From positions 11,725,133-11,789,132 of the forward strand of contig OZ037769.1 of assembly GCA_964035545.1 (NCBI GenBank): 64,000 nucleotides of DNA, written 5' to 3'. This DNA is from Bugula neritina (Eukaryota > Bryozoa > Gymnolaemata > Cheilostomatida > Bugulidae). The notes beneath the pieces are model-generated. The model was not told the origin of the DNA. It searched no databases and was given only the letters and a program-made list of their open reading frames with translations. Made by a program: the position numbers and the translations under genes. Positions within the stretch are counted from its first letter, which is position 1. Every line of letters starts with the position of its first letter. Positions 44,280-58,364 of this stretch are shown here, piece by piece.

Positions 44280-47180
44280 GCTGAAGTTATTTATTATCCG
44301 TGTTGGGGTGTGTTGAATAACTTTCTTACATTTACTTTCATTTGAGGCATTCACTAAATTACATAAAAACAGGGTATTACATTTCAGTGATAAAATAAAC
44401 GTTGACACACTGCAATGTATAATATTTATAATGTTAGTATCAATATACAGTCCGCCTATAACTGAAAATTTGAGAATTAAAATTTCAATGCATCTATTAT
44501 ATAATAATGCAATCTAATTATACTATCTGAATTCGAATTTATTAAAATTATGCCCAAATATGGGTAAACCTTACTTTCAACAATCAAGCTGTTTGCGAAA
44601 TGTCATCAATTTTACACTTGATTTCTGAACTAGCCACAAGCAAAGTCAAAATGTCTCTTTGTATTACTCTGCTATTAGCTGTGCAGAAGTTTCTGTCTAC
44701 ATTTTTATTTTTTGTAAATGTTATTGTCTTGACTTGTACCTTGTATTTGGAGTTGGATTTCAACTTTGGTGTTTTCCAGAGCTCTGGCAAACTTAATGTA
44801 AGCTGTATTTATTCGAAGATCTCCTTTTTCTTAGAAATATAAAACATTTAATACTAAATTTAGCTGTGCAGAGATAGTATCTGGCATGTTATACTATAGT
44901 AAATTTTTATACCATGACGATTATATTTGTGAGTGAATTCAAATTGAAACACTCTTCATGCATTGCGTTATGCAGCTCTCAACTCCATGTCAAGGGGAGA
45001 CTATAATCATGATTATCAAATAATTTGCAGGCCTTTATTTTGCCTTTGAATATAGAGTGTAAGCTATTGAGTATGTTTATGTATTTACATACAGTTACAT
45101 GTACTCAATAAACTGCATTGTAATATAAATATTCTCACCTATCTTCGCTTTGTCCTGTTGACAAAATGAAAAGCAAATAATGTTGCATGCATGGCTAGCT
45201 GTTGTCCAATATAATATAACATAATGAATAATATTTCATATCGTCATGCTAGCATGCAGAAAGTAAGTTCAGTAAAATTTAGTATGTTAAAATCTCTCAA
45301 GTATTTCAAAATTAGTAACCATGCTAAATGTTTTAATATCTATTCTTTGCTATAATTTTGTTAAATGGACAGACGACAATTTTAGTATACAGAACATCTT
45401 GCAGGGTCTATAACATCAACTTTCATCTCCTCCCATGCACCTGAAACTCCTCTCCTACTGCAACCTTTCCGCAACCATTTTAAGATCTTCTTCATGCGCA
45501 TCTCTATAACCTGCATTACTGGTCAACCCTTAAAATACTTCTTATAGTTTTAGTTTAGCAAACAATTTTTTCAGCTATAAACTTAAGTAGCAATAAAAAT
45601 CTATGAAGTTACGCCTTTAATAGTTTGGATGATTGTATTTTTACTCTAATTTGATATCTAACTCTTTTTAAATTTACATGCTTGTTTTTAATTTATTTTG
45701 TGAACTATTCTTGAATTGTTTTGTTAAGTTGAAAAAATAGTCAATGTGTATGTCAAACTGGTTTATTAATTACACGAAGACTTTGAGACACTACTCAACA
45801 AAATTAACTAACAAACTATTTTGTTTAGATAGCAACATGAATTTAAAAATATTATAATGTCTCAATATTCTATTTAAATAATGCTATAGACTACTTCAAT
45901 CAGCAGTAATGTATTCTGTTTTTGTTTTATTTAATCAGCGGTAGTTACTGTAAAATTATAGTCAAAGTTATTGCAGGTTCACACTAGAATCCCCAGTGTC
46001 CATGCAGCTGCTCTCACATGCGTATTGCTAATTACATTCGTACCAAAAGCTATGATGTCATAACTCCAATTACAACAGAATCATAGTCCTACAGTTATAC
46101 CGTTACTGCTGAGTATTTGTATGCATGAAGCCAAAGGAAAGAATGATTACAGGTTTTTTTAAAAAGTTTTGCTTATACAGCGGTGGAACAAAAACATAGG
46201 GTTTGAAATTTTAATTAATAAGTTATGTTAGTTAAGACAACAATGAATATAGAGAAAATGAATAGTTTAGTAATATTATATAAATTTTACTATGAAATAA
46301 GTTGAGAAGTGGTAAAATACACGAGTTATATATACTCAAGAATTTCACTTAATATGTCATAAACATCATTCATTATATAATCAATGGAATGTTACACTGA
46401 AATGCGTTCAGTTACTTGTAAATAGAAAATTAATTAAGCAGAAAGTATAAGACATTAAAATACTTCATCATTGATTTAATGATAGTTATGACTTATATAG
46501 CATGATAAAAACCTGCTTCCAAATGCTGACAGACAGTGACCAGATTAAGATAGAAAGACCTGCACTCTGAACGATGAACACCTGAATATTCTGTACCTTT
46601 CAGATTTGTCTTCATCTATTACATATTACATATTGACTTTGTCATATACGATAGTGCATAAATATCAAGCTAAAGTGTCACATGATTATAAAATTATTTA
46701 GTATTATTACGTTAAATCCAGTTGCATATACTGCATTATTTGTACCTATAGTATTGTGTGCCTTTTCTCGTGATCAATGTAAAATAAAATTAAAAAAGTT
46801 ATTGACAATTTTTATAATCAAGTTTATAAATTATGTCTTATATTTTGACAATAAGTATATTAAAAGTTACAGACAGTGCTTTTTTTACAATAGGCAACAA
46901 AACTAAGTAAGTAACTATAAATCTTGATGCAAATATTATATTACAGCTAGTATGGCAAATATGCTTTATGTTATATAACTTACGAGTAAATTGTCTATTA
47001 ATTCCCCAGTATAGGTATCATAAAGTAGAGCATCACTTATATATGTAAAATCACTATGCAATGCAAAAATCAAATGAAGAAAAGTTTAGAAAATAACAAG
47101 CAGCAAAAAAAAAGAACAAAACAAATGAACAGGAGCTGTGATAAAAGGTTTTTTGAATGATATGAGTGATGTCCTCTGGT
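44280..47180. repeat. Dispersed duplication, copy B (uninterrupted)
   Basis: About 2.9 kb matching copy A (14760-16175 plus 24830-27060) in the same orientation. It lacks the 8.6-kb insertion and all three SINEs and so preserves the pre-insertion arrangement. The empty site for SINE copies 2 and 3 is at about 46270-46315 (TTTTACTATGAAATAAGTTG followed by AGAAGTGG). Short open segments on the minus strand (e.g. 44755-44835) correspond to those in copy A. A 74-codon plus frame at 46682-46906 has no counterpart in copy A and is unsupported. Confidence 0.75.
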
Positions 47181-47599
47181 TGTTATATTAACTGTCATTC
47201 CAAATAGCACTTCTCAGACGCTATATCTATTTCTTTTAGTAGTTTAGTTCATGTGCAATTTATTTGAATATTGTTGAATTTTATGTATATTTAAAAAAAA
47301 TAGTTTTAAATTGATTTGCATTAGCTTATTAATTTTATATTTTCTATACTTCTTGTTTTGTAAAAAATATTTCATTAATCAGTATTCTTTAACGGTATTA
47401 TAAATGTCAATTATTGATGTATCACCGCATGCTAACTTTTTTTCTGAAAAACTTCTGAGAAATTGGAATATTATTCCAGATAAATTATTTATCAACTACT
47501 ATTTTATGTTTAGTAAGCAATACAACTGTTGTATATACGTACTAATAGGTATATTACTATAATATATGTTGTACCAAAATCAAAAATAGCCTCTAACTG

Positions 47600-50465
47600 G
47601 GAAGCGTCCATTTGGGTATCGTTTATATTATAGGACTAGTGCGATACATTGATGCGTATATGAATATATAAATAGTTATAGCAATTTACATAACGTCCAT
47701 TGTTTATTATATTGACCACGTTTCGCCAAGCCTCAGTTATGCAGTATTGCTTACATAAACTTTAAATAAAAAAGTGAGCCACTTATAATATCAATATGTT
47801 TACCCTTTATAGTTACAAGTTTTATATGTGTATGAATAGCTGCCAAATGAAACCATTGTATACTTGGGAATTATCAGAGGTATGAAGATTCTAATTACGT
47901 TGATGGAATTGTGCCTTTTGATGATCAATAATAGAAATCCTATTATTAGCAATTGATTTTTTATCAGTTGATGTCTGCTTGAATTAAATAGTCAATACAT
48001 TGTATATACCGCAATTGATTATTCTGATTATACCTATAACCTATTAACGTGTATGCTAGTCTCATAGAGTGTTAAATTCACAGGGACTGTTGAAGATTAC
48101 AAAGACAGTAGAGTTCTATAGAAGCATAAAATATACACTTCTGTATTGAAAGGGTTATATCAAGTTATAACTTACAATAATTATATTAAACTATAAATAT
48201 TTCATGAGGATATATACTGCACTGCAATCTGTTGAATGTAAGTTGTTTTTAATATAATTATGTAGTATAACCAAGCTATACTGTTATTATGATTTGTGTA
48301 TATTATGTATATAGTAAAAAACCTTGTATACTATATAACAGACATGCTGTTGCATTCACTCATCAACACTTACTATAGCAGTAAGTTGCTCTTATAGTAT
48401 TACTGTTATTTTACAGAACCCATATATCCATAATATTCTTGTGCCATTATGCAATGAAGAAGAGAACTCTAAAGACTTCCCACAAACAAATATTGCATAA
48501 CTGAGCCAAGGTAAGCATAGATATTTTATACTCTACAGTCTTATAAAAATTGCAAGTTTTTTATGATTTGCTAATGTATTCTAACAATTTTAATTAGACT
48601 ATAATTTGACATTGAATTTAATTTCTATAGCTTGCCAATAGTTTTACTTTCAAATTACTTAAAAACCTTGAATTTGTAATTTTTTGTGCAACACCTATTA
48701 TACATTGGAAGAGTATAATAACATATAATATATCTAAGTTAAGGTATAAGATATACATGTATGCATAAAATTCTTTTTAATTGATGGATTGGAAGAGGTA
48801 CTAAAATGCTTATATATACTATATATATACTTATATATAAATATATACTTATATATACATATACTATGACAAGCAACTTAAGTTAATTCTTATTCCAATA
48901 TACTCATGCAGGTACAACACAACATGGCAAATAATGGAGGAGTACATTGCTGAATTAGAGTCACTTTTAGCAAAACACTTGGAAGAAGCAGAAACAACGG
49001 GAAACTGGGTTGACTATGTCAAGGTAAATATAGATATTGTAGTTGAATGAAATTGTCGCTATATAGATACTTATTATATATAGTATGATTTGATTCTGAA
49101 AGATATTGCAATTAACTGTATATATGATTAGGACTGAAATTTAGAATTATAACATAGTTATAATTAATAAATATATTGCTTAGACTTTTCTGTAGACATA
49201 AACAAGTAATGTTTAATATGAAAAGCACGCAGCAAAAATAGTTGCAGCAGAATTAATATACTTTTCGTATCTCCATTAGATACAAGTAAAGTATCTCCAT
49301 GCACTCCTACAAGTCTCTAGTATTTGCTTTATAAAAAACAAGACTGCTTTTAAACTAGAACAGCTTAATATCATATTAAACTAAAACCTCTTCAATAATA
49401 AAACTTAACATGCTCTTCAAATTCCAATGTGTGAAATTTTGGTAAATTAGATAACGCAAAATAAAAAACCTCAGTATAAAAACACAGAAGACTAATTGTC
49501 AAACATTGTCTCACTGATGCATGATGCATATAAATAAGTAAATAATATAGTAAAGATTTTTGGGCCATTTAACACATCAAAAACGTAATTCCAATTAATC
49601 TCTATAGCCTTTTATAAAATATTGTATAACTAAGTATTAATAATTATTGATATTTGTGACATTTGAGATAAATTGTCTTCAGTCACATGGAGTTTCATTA
49701 TTGAACTGAGCTGCGCGTGTGCCATATATAGGCAGTTGTTGTAAGGTCATTGCATGTATATATCAAAGTTACCGACTCAAAGGTCTCTTCTGAGTAGAAA
49801 ATTCTGAGTACATTAACAAGCACATTAATTCCTACTCATGAATGAATGAGTGTGAATGTGCATTTTAGAGATGTCAGTGTGGCATGTTACAGAAATTGAC
49901 TCATGCTTTGTTTATATATCAAACTAAGGTATAATCAGAGTTTTCAGTTGCTAATATGTTTTGAAAACATGGCTAAACTGTAGTTGAACTACAGTCAGTT
50001 AACAGCTGTATAGTATAAAAACTTTACAACGCAAGCAGCTCAGTTCTGCAGAAGTATTAGCAATTCGTGTATTGAAAAAAAAGATGGCGACTGTAGAGGT
50101 AGTTGGAAGTTGACATTTGTAGTCTGGGACAGCAAGGTTGCTTTTGCACAGTGATAGTCACTTCAATATTATTTTTAAAAACAAACTTATAATACTTGAA
50201 ATTAAAAAATTGAGCAAGTTACAACAACATTAACACAATACATGTAATAAACATTAGAAAATATGTAATATTGAGTCGAACATACATAGAATGCGGGGAG
50301 CTACTAAATTGAAACAATAATTAAATTATGACAATTCAATAAAACAAAGGGTAAAATATAAATATACATTAGCTGTAACGCAATTAGTGATTTTAGCCGA
50401 TCAAAGTTTTGCGCAAACTATAGTATTTCAAGATTAAAATAATACTAAAGTGACCTGAAATCTAT
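47600..50465 (+). repeat. Segmental duplication copy 1: promoter side, 5' exon, first coding exon and intron of the TPR gene
   Basis: Corresponds in order and orientation to about 58550-61421. Identity is low in the upstream part and high from about 48900 onward (long stretches such as GCCATATATAGGCAGTTGTT and TAACAGCTG/TAACAGCAG). Confidence 0.8.
48417..48510 (+). other. Probable 5' non-coding exon of the TPR gene with a small uORF
   Basis: Bordered by TTTTACAG and AAG|GTAAGC. It contains a 16-codon frame starting MKKRTLKTSHK. The duplicated exon at 59335-59436 keeps the MKKR.LK start but a different tail. Probably 5' UTR, because the main ATG lies in the next exon. Confidence 0.5.
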
Positions 50466-53400
50466 TCCATTTTACTCACTGTTCTGTTATCAACTTGACG
50501 GTGTGAATGTTTGAGGGAGTTTATATTAGAAAACTCAATAAACTTAAGATTTATTATTTACAGCAGTTTATACCTGTAAATATAAGCAGTTTTCTCTCCT
50601 TTGTGATGTAGAGTCATGGAATAGCAAACCACCTGCAAACCATAGATTCACAAAACAGTCAGAGATACCAAAAAGTCTATGAAATAGAAAACAAATGGTA
50701 CAAAGGAAAACATCCACTCACTTTTACAGAACATCAAGAATTGACAAGAGAACATAAACAACAACTGAAAAAATATCGAGAGAATACAATAGTTAACTTT
50801 GATGGCTTGAATAGTGATGTACAGTTGTTGGACATAGACAATGTGTTTAGTGATACTAATTTAGAAATATCTCATCAGTTGTCTAATAATGTATTTGCGA
50901 GCAGTGAGAAGTGTTCCAAAAAATTTGTAGAGTTTTATAGATCAATAATTAGATCAAGTACAGAGTTGCTTAAAAGGTGTCAAGCCGAGCCACCCTGTAA
51001 TTTTGCTGTAGTTGCACTGGGCTCAGTAGCTCGTGGTGAGGCAACTCCGTATTCTGACCTTGAATATGCATTTCTCATTGAAAATGAGGATGAGAAAGAT
51101 TATTTCACTCAACTGGCTGTTGAGACATATTTTAGAATAACTAACCTCAATGAGTCTCCATTGAAAACCTTTAACATTAAAGTTGAAAATCCTCCCGATT
51201 GTCTCAGTGAGAGCTGTCCAGTTGGATATAGGATAGATGGTCTCACACCAAATGCTGGTAACATACCAACAGGAAATGGAGTGACTAGATCTCTTACATT
51301 TACTGTTGAACAAGCAGTAAAATTGTACAAAGAGGAAGTGATGTCACCATCTGGAGAATTAGCAAGTCTTTCGGATCTGCTCATGACATCACAGTTGATC
51401 TACTGTTCTGATGATGGGGCACAGTTACATCCCAGATTTATGGAAGAAATAGCTACATATGAGAAAGTCACAGCCCAAAAACGCCGTAAAATTAAAGAGA
51501 AAAGGTTGATGAGATTTTTTCTAGATTTAAAAAAGTATGATTTCCTACCAAACTTTGAATTCAAAACTGTTATTGGTTTAGATGTGAAAGTAAAAGAAGA
51601 TATTTTCCGTTACATCACTCTGTTAGCTACTAATCTAAACATTGCCCATTGTCTTCAGCTAAACTTTCCATAGAAAGTTTATGAGGCACTTTATCAGTCT
51701 GGGATAATTTCTAAAGAAAGCCTGAGATACCTTCACATTATCTTGGCACTCTCAGTATACATGAGAACTATGGCATACCTCGCTATGGGAACGCAAAAAG
51801 CTGAAATCTTGCTAAGTACCCCCACTGCTGAAATGAAAAGTGGAAAAGTAAGAAGCAAACACTACTATATACCAAGGAAAATATTTGTGACTTTTGGCTC
51901 AATACTGATTCCGATAAAACAATCTCTCATATCAAGTATACACAAAGGAAGTAAGCTACTGTTCACATTACAGAGAAAAAGTGTAAGTGAATACCTGAAA
52001 TTAGTAATTCCTAGTGATTTGGTGACAGATAAAAATGATTATATGACAATCTGTGAAGTATTGTGTTATGTTCAAGACTCAAAAACAGCCTTTACGTACA
52101 TATCTGCTGGTTCAGGTGCTGATATCAGGACTGTAAGTTATAAACAGTTTGTGAAACTTATACGATTGAAATACAACATAAGCAAATCAGACTATCTAGA
52201 AGAAAAATATTTAGAAATGTGTTGTTTTTTGCTAATTATTAGTGATCATGATAGTAGTGCTATAGACTACTTGGGTGAGTTAATCAGTTATCATACAGAT
52301 AGATTTACCATACTGCATTATAAGAGGATGATAGCTGGCTGTATAAACAAGCTGAGCAAATATGAATCAGCTAGGAATTTTCTCATCCAGATAAAGTCTA
52401 TGCTAGAAGAAGAGTTTATGACAGACAAAACTACATCTCTCACTGAGCATATCCTAAGAAAGGTAGCAGCTTCCACTGAATTGCCAGAGGATATGCTATG
52501 CAAGTTTCAATTCACATCTTCTCTCTACCAATCACTAGGTGAAACAAACTATCACTCAGCCAATCTTGCTGAAGCTGAATTTTACTGGAGGCACTCTCTT
52601 TTTATTCACAGACTATTGTCAGATAAGAACTTTTCAGATAGTGCAAAAGAACAGAAGGTGATGGAATCAAAAATTTTGCGGAGCCTGGGACTTGTGCATA
52701 AACTTAAAAATGACAACAGTGCAGCATTAAAATATTTCACCAAATCAATAAAGATGACAAAAGCTGTTTATGGTGAACATACAAACAACCCTAGAATAGC
52801 TGTCAGCTATGGTGATATCGGAAATGCCCACAAACGACTAGGTAACTATGACACAGCCCTAGAATATTGCGCCAAGTCTATGGAGATGACGAAAGCTGTT
52901 TATGGTGAACATACAAACCACTCTATTATAGCCATCAGCTATGGTAATATTAGTGATGTACACAGAGAACTAGGTAACTATAACACAGCACTAGAATATT
53001 CCACAAAATCAATAGAAATGATGAAAGCTGTTTATGGTGAACATACAAACCACTCTAGGATAGCTATCAGCCATGGTAATATTGGTAGTGTGTACAAAAA
53101 AATAGGTAACTATGACACAGCACTAGAGTATTACACAAAGTCCATGGAGATGCTGAAAGCTGCTTATAGTAAAGGTTCAGCACATCCAGATCTTGTAACT
53201 GTAATCTCTTCCATAATAGACATCTATTTAGAATACAAAAGATATGAAAACTGTTTGCCCCTTTGTTATGCTCCTGTATTGAGTAATTAATGTCTGTCTA
53301 AAGTCCTCAACAGAATATCTGCGGATTACATCAGATCATCAAACTACAGAAGAGCTGCTCAGTTTCTGCAGATTGCTATTTCTAAAGCTGCTGATCATAG

Positions 53401-53746
53401 CATGCAGCAGGCTCACAACTACCACCAGATGGGTAGATGTTACATGCTGATGTCATCATACAAGAAGAGTTGGTGTTGGTTGTACTCTGCTCTTTGTCTG
53501 TATCAGTCCTTTTCTAAAACCAGAGAAGTCATTTTGTCTCTTGGTAACGTTCACATGTCCATATCCCATCTACTTCTACTCACTGGTCATGTGACTCAGT
53601 CTCTTGAACATTGTCAAAGATCTCTTGACTACTTTAACAATTTTTCTGGTGTCCAAACAAACCCTGCTGTCAAAAATTTAAAGACACACCTTCTACAACT
53701 CACTGAGTCTTTGCACCTTTTTAAAATCTTAACTAATCACTTCTAA
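48934..53746 (+). pseudogene. DUF294-type nucleotidyltransferase-TPR protein, two in-frame stops
   Basis: Exon 48912-49023 (ATG at 48934, MEEYIAELESLLAKHLEEAE) joins in phase 0 to 50612-53746, giving about 1,070 codons in one frame. Residues ~160-185 carry the polymerase-beta-type nucleotidyltransferase signature ALGSVARGEATPYSDLEYAF; the DUF294/GlnD-like N-terminal domain continues with YRIDGLTPNAGNIPTG. Residues ~660-900 hold 42-residue tetratricopeptide repeats (AVYGEHTNHS...ISYGNI...LGNYDTALEY), and further TPR-like helices run to the end. A TAG at 51671-51673 (codon ~384) and a TAA at 53288-53290 (codon ~923) break the frame with no shift, and similarity-style residues continue straight after both. 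So this is either a recently inactivated gene or a gene with readthrough or recoding. Related proteins occur as expanded families in sponges, corals and fish; function unclear, possibly intracellular signalling or innate immunity (inference). Confidence 0.8.
49024..50611 (+). other. Large intron of the TPR gene
   Basis: 1,588 bp with GTAAAT donor and GATGTAG acceptor. Its first ~1.44 kb is duplicated at 60043-61421. No gene seen inside. Confidence 0.65.
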
Positions 53747-54959
53747 CAGAAATGCTCACCACACACTCTATATTCTACACAAATTTAAAAATAGAATTTG
53801 CCCTTCCTTGGTCGACATATTCGTCTTTTTTGTATCTTGTGTCAACCCTGCATGTGTTGTGATGCTTTTAGCCTGCAAGGTTATGTCATCAGTTCTTTAG
53901 TTGTCGATTCTGGTTTCACAAATACATGTATAGAAATATGGCACTTTCATCGGAATAGTTTTTGGCTCTATTTTTGCATACATGTAGATTTATTATGAAT
54001 AATAATGATTATAATTCTTTAGCTTCCTGTGTTGTTTTACTACTTCTAATACATTAAACTATACCCTGAGAGGGCAGTTTTGGTTCGTCTTACATAATTC
54101 AACTTTGAAACTTGGTTATACTGACTTCTGCATTACTTTGAAAATTATCTATTGGTAAGACTTGGTTTATGTTACACAACTTTATATTATTGTATGCTTT
54201 ACTATATGTTGCGTATCTTACCCACAATGCATTTGGTAATTGTAACCAACTTCCTGACTATATCAAGAGCTAGAACATTTTCTTATTAAAATAGTATTTA
54301 CACCTTTGGGGCTCAGTGTTTGTCTTTTCCAGTTATCATTCATCATTTCAGCAAATTTTATCTTTAACAATATTCTATTTATGATGTATTTTATATCACA
54401 TTTTGTTTGAAATCAATTTTGAAATTCCGAAAGTTTTTTTAGTTTCATAAAATTTATTTTCATGGTAATTTTTATAACGATTTTCTTACAATATTGTGTT
54501 AGTATGTATTTAATAGTATAAATAAAAATATTTTTTATGTTATGCAAACATTATTCATTTCAAAATTAGTTTGAATTTAAATCTGGCTCTTCATAGCAGA
54601 TGTGTCCCAAAACATGATATTTAAACATTTTCTGGACACAAGTAACAGGTTAAAACATATCTGAACAGTGTGAAGATACAAGCAACAAAAATTACCTATA
54701 TATTATTGTAATGTTTTTAATTGCCGTTATATTTTCTTCTACTGTTATTTTTTGATTAAATTGAAAATTTAATTTAATCAACCGCCTCTCCGGTGTTGCA
54801 ATAGCTTTTTGGCAGCTTTCCAAAAAATTATTGTGTAACGAAAACTATTTGTGAAAGCGTTCACGATAGCTATTTACTGACAGTTTTTGGTAGATGAGAG
54901 AGTGTAGCTCAGTTTTCCTCCTGTTAAAGATGCAGGCAATCTACACTTAATTGTCAAAA

Positions 54960-55065
54960 TAATTGTTACAGTAAAGTATGAGTACAAGTAAAGTACAGTA
55001 AAGTACGAGTAGAAGTATGAGTACAAGTATAATGAGTATGAGTCTAAGTAGAAATGAAGTCTAAC
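54960..55065. repeat. Degenerate AGTAC/GAGTAT short repeat
   Basis: Repeated words AGTACAAGTA, AAGTACGAGTA and TATGAGT at about 6-bp spacing. Similar in style to the longer tract at 11.9-12.8 kb. Confidence 0.65.
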
Positions 55066-55420
55066 TTAGAAAATATACTGTTGGCAATAGACAAAAATAG
55101 AGTTGTGACCTGCATATGTGTCCTCCATTCATTCACCCTTCATTAAGTGAACCACAATAGGCCCTACATAGGCATCCGTGCCAAGCAGCATCCGTGCTGA
55201 CGCAGCAACAATTATCAGCTGATACCGTAACAACTATCGGCTGTCACAATTATTATATTGTATATATACATACGCTGCCAACCACAGAAACTTTTTTTGT
55301 ACTATTCTGATATCAACATTATTTGCTCCAAAAAAGCTATACAAAGAAAAATTAATAAATTAAGTTGATAAAATCAAAAATTTTTACAATAACTTAAGGT
55401 ACATGTTTTGATTCACATTA

Positions 55421-55575
55421 AATTGCACTGATTATTCATATAATAATATACCCAAAGAGTATGCAGTACATACATTACACTGGTTATTCATATAATAATA
55501 TACCCAAAGAGTATACAGTACATAAATTACACTGGTTATTAATGTAATAATATAGCCAGAGAGTGTACAATATTT
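55421..55575 (+). repeat. ~52-bp tandem repeat, three copies
   Basis: Units begin near 55422, 55474 and 55526 and contain ATTACACTGGTTATTCATAT and ATATACCCAAAGAGTAT. The third copy is the most diverged. Confidence 0.85.
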
Positions 55576-55676
55576 ACATCACATGAATGTAAGCATATAC
55601 AAACCACATATTTCATGTACATTCATAGAAAAGATACTCTATAAATTTACCCATGTTATAGGGGGAAGGAAGGTTC

Positions 55677-55960
55677 ATGATTGCACACGGGAAGACGGTT
55701 TACAAGGTGTTATGTGAGCAGCAATGGCAGTTAAGGAATGGTGAATCTGATGACCCCCTTTTGTATAAGATGGGAGACTGCGTCTGGATGATCAGTCACC
55801 GCCGGCAGCGCGGACAGGCGGCTAAGTTACAGCCAAAGTTCGTTAGTCTTTACTGTGTGACCCCAAGTGATACCAAATCACACGTATAAAGTGAGACGTT
55901 CTGGCCAAGTGTCAGACCAGAACGAAGCACGATTGAAGCCGTACAGTTGAGTCCTGATGC
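55677..55960 (+). pseudogene. Ty3/gypsy integrase C-terminal fragment, frameshifted
   Basis: One frame reads YKMGDCVWMI then KLQPKFVSLYCV, and after a shift the neighbouring frame gives YKVRRSGQVSDQNEARLKPY before a stop. This is the ordered pattern of the gypsy integrase tail (YKVGD.VWL...KL.PKW.GPY.V...Y.V...G....H..RLKPY). Further decayed Pro/Arg-rich tail follows to ~56200. Confidence 0.75.
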
Positions 55961-56861
55961 AACAGGGCAGGTCCCTCCACTCCTGGAACCTACGCGCCGT
56001 CCGACCCTGAGGGGACGAGGTAGAGTCGACATAGAGTTAGAGGTGGTGCGGCAAAATTAGGAAAGAACGGCCGATGCACCGACCGACCAGCCCTGACCGC
56101 CCCACCTCAGGAAGAGGCGGCCGACAAGCCGGAAGACCGGTCCGGGCTGACCCCACCACCAGTGGTGCTATCCGACACACCTGTTGTCCCTGATTAGATA
56201 GAAATTCCTCAAACCTATGAGGAGGAGGTGGCTAGGAAGGAATCACCCATACAGGTGGACCCCCCTACACCAAAAACCCCACTCGTAGTGGTGGAGTCAC
56301 AGGTGGCAGCAGCCCACCAATACAGTTGCAACATAGCCAATGTATTCGGGCTCCCCCATCTTAATTGAAAGACTTTCTGTGTGACTTAGTTGACACGCAT
56401 AGTACACTATAACTTGTCAATCAGTACAAAAGAAGTCGGGGGGGGGAGCAATTGGGAGTTGTACTCCCCCAGTGACGCATTGATTAGGTCAGCTGGGAGG
56501 TCAGCAGGGGCAAAACCAGCTACCGGGGGGGGGGGGAGGGGGGGGGTTATTGCATCATCCTTCTCACTGCGTGAAAAGCCTTTCCCAATTGTACCTGTCA
56601 AAGCGTGAGCACACACTTGTGACAGCTGGCAACTACGAAGCCCTAAGTGGACAGTAGAGATAGAGCTGGAGCTCCTGATGTCAAGTGATTTCACTGGCGA
56701 CTTGGAGTTGAGTAATCATCCAGATGATTTATGGAAATAATAAAGTTGATTGGTTGCTCAACTTGGTCACAGTGTTGTACTGACTAGGTGGAGTCCCCTA
56801 CAACAGAAGCTGGGTGCTCTGTTGCAGGTGAGACTGTTCATGGTTGAGGAACTAGAAGACC

Positions 56862-57112
56862 TACCACCACCACCATCACCACCACCACCACCACCACCAC
56901 CACCACCACCACCACCACCACCACCACCACCACCACCACCACCACCACCACCACCACCACCACCACCACCACCACCACCACCACCACCACCACCACCACC
57001 ACCACCACCACCACCACCACCACCACCACCACCACCACCACCACCACCACCACCACCACCACCACCACCACCACCACCACCACCACCACCACCACCACCA
57101 CCACCACCACCA
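56862..57112 (+). repeat. (CCA)n microsatellite, about 80 units
   Basis: About 250 bp of nearly perfect CCA/ACC with one ATC variant near its start. It generates long poly-Pro, poly-Gly, poly-Val and poly-Trp frames, which are not genes. Two poly-G runs lie nearby at 56525-56545. Confidence 0.97.
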
Positions 57113-57831
57113 GCCACGCAGTCGCCCCTGACACTTATTCAGACATTTCACGAGGCTCTCTAAGGAGCAGAGGAAGACCGCAGCTGAGCTAACTAACATA
57201 CAGGAGCTCTTCGATAGACGATTGAATCATCACATCAGGACAAGGGTAGTTGTGGTGGTCGGTTTGGCTCGTGGATATAGATTACATTATTTATAGATAG
57301 CTATGTTAATTTCGGTTGTAGGGCGAGGCGTTGTTTATAACTATCAGTATGTACTCTTGTGTGGCTATCTTTCTGTTCTGTGCTTATACTTTATATTGTA
57401 TTATTTCATGCTATTTAATTTTGTGTGTGACTCTTGTGAGTTTTCTTCTGTGTATTTCTGTATTATTCTGTTTTACGCTACTACGTTGTCTTTTGCTATT
57501 CGTCAATTACCCGTCGACAAGGACACTTGCTACTTTCTTTGTAATTCCTGTCTGAGCCTTTCTACCCTCCATATCCACATCCATATAGAGGTCCAGAGTG
57601 TGGATTTCTTTTGTATAACCCTCTTTCTCCGTACCATCGTAGCGTTGCAGAACCGAGACTTCTCTTCCCTTTCTTCCATGTGGGTCCAGAATGCAGCGAC
57701 ATTTTTTACTCGGCTCTGTAAAGATCAGAAGAGAACGGCCTTGGAGTTTCATAGACTACAGGAGTGTCTCGACAATGGCGACTTTGTCGACTCAACTGAA
57801 TCAGTAGCCTGAGGATATGCTTTTCTATAGG
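57113..57831 (+). other. Relic interior, 169-codon frame not recognised
   Basis: An open frame at 57303-57812 begins with Tyr/Leu/Phe/Cys-rich hydrophobic residues and ends in SMWVQNAATFFTRLCKDQKR and LQECLDNGDF. It might be a remnant of a retroelement ORF, but no family is evident. Listed as unexplained, not as a gene. Confidence 0.35.

Positions 57832-58364
<533 letters not shown>

Larger units (their letters stand above)
53747..55649. other. Intergenic sequence downstream of the TPR gene
   Basis: AT-rich, with two short repeat tracts annotated separately. A candidate AATAAA lies near 54522. No supported gene. Confidence 0.5.

Noticed and set aside
44163-44408. 81-codon minus-strand Cys/Val-rich ORF
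   Set aside because: Mostly translation of the (AC)n microsatellite.
56750-57199. Long poly-Pro, poly-Gly, poly-Val and poly-Trp open frames on both strands
   Set aside because: They are produced by the (CCA)n microsatellite, which is open in every frame; no flanking coding signal.
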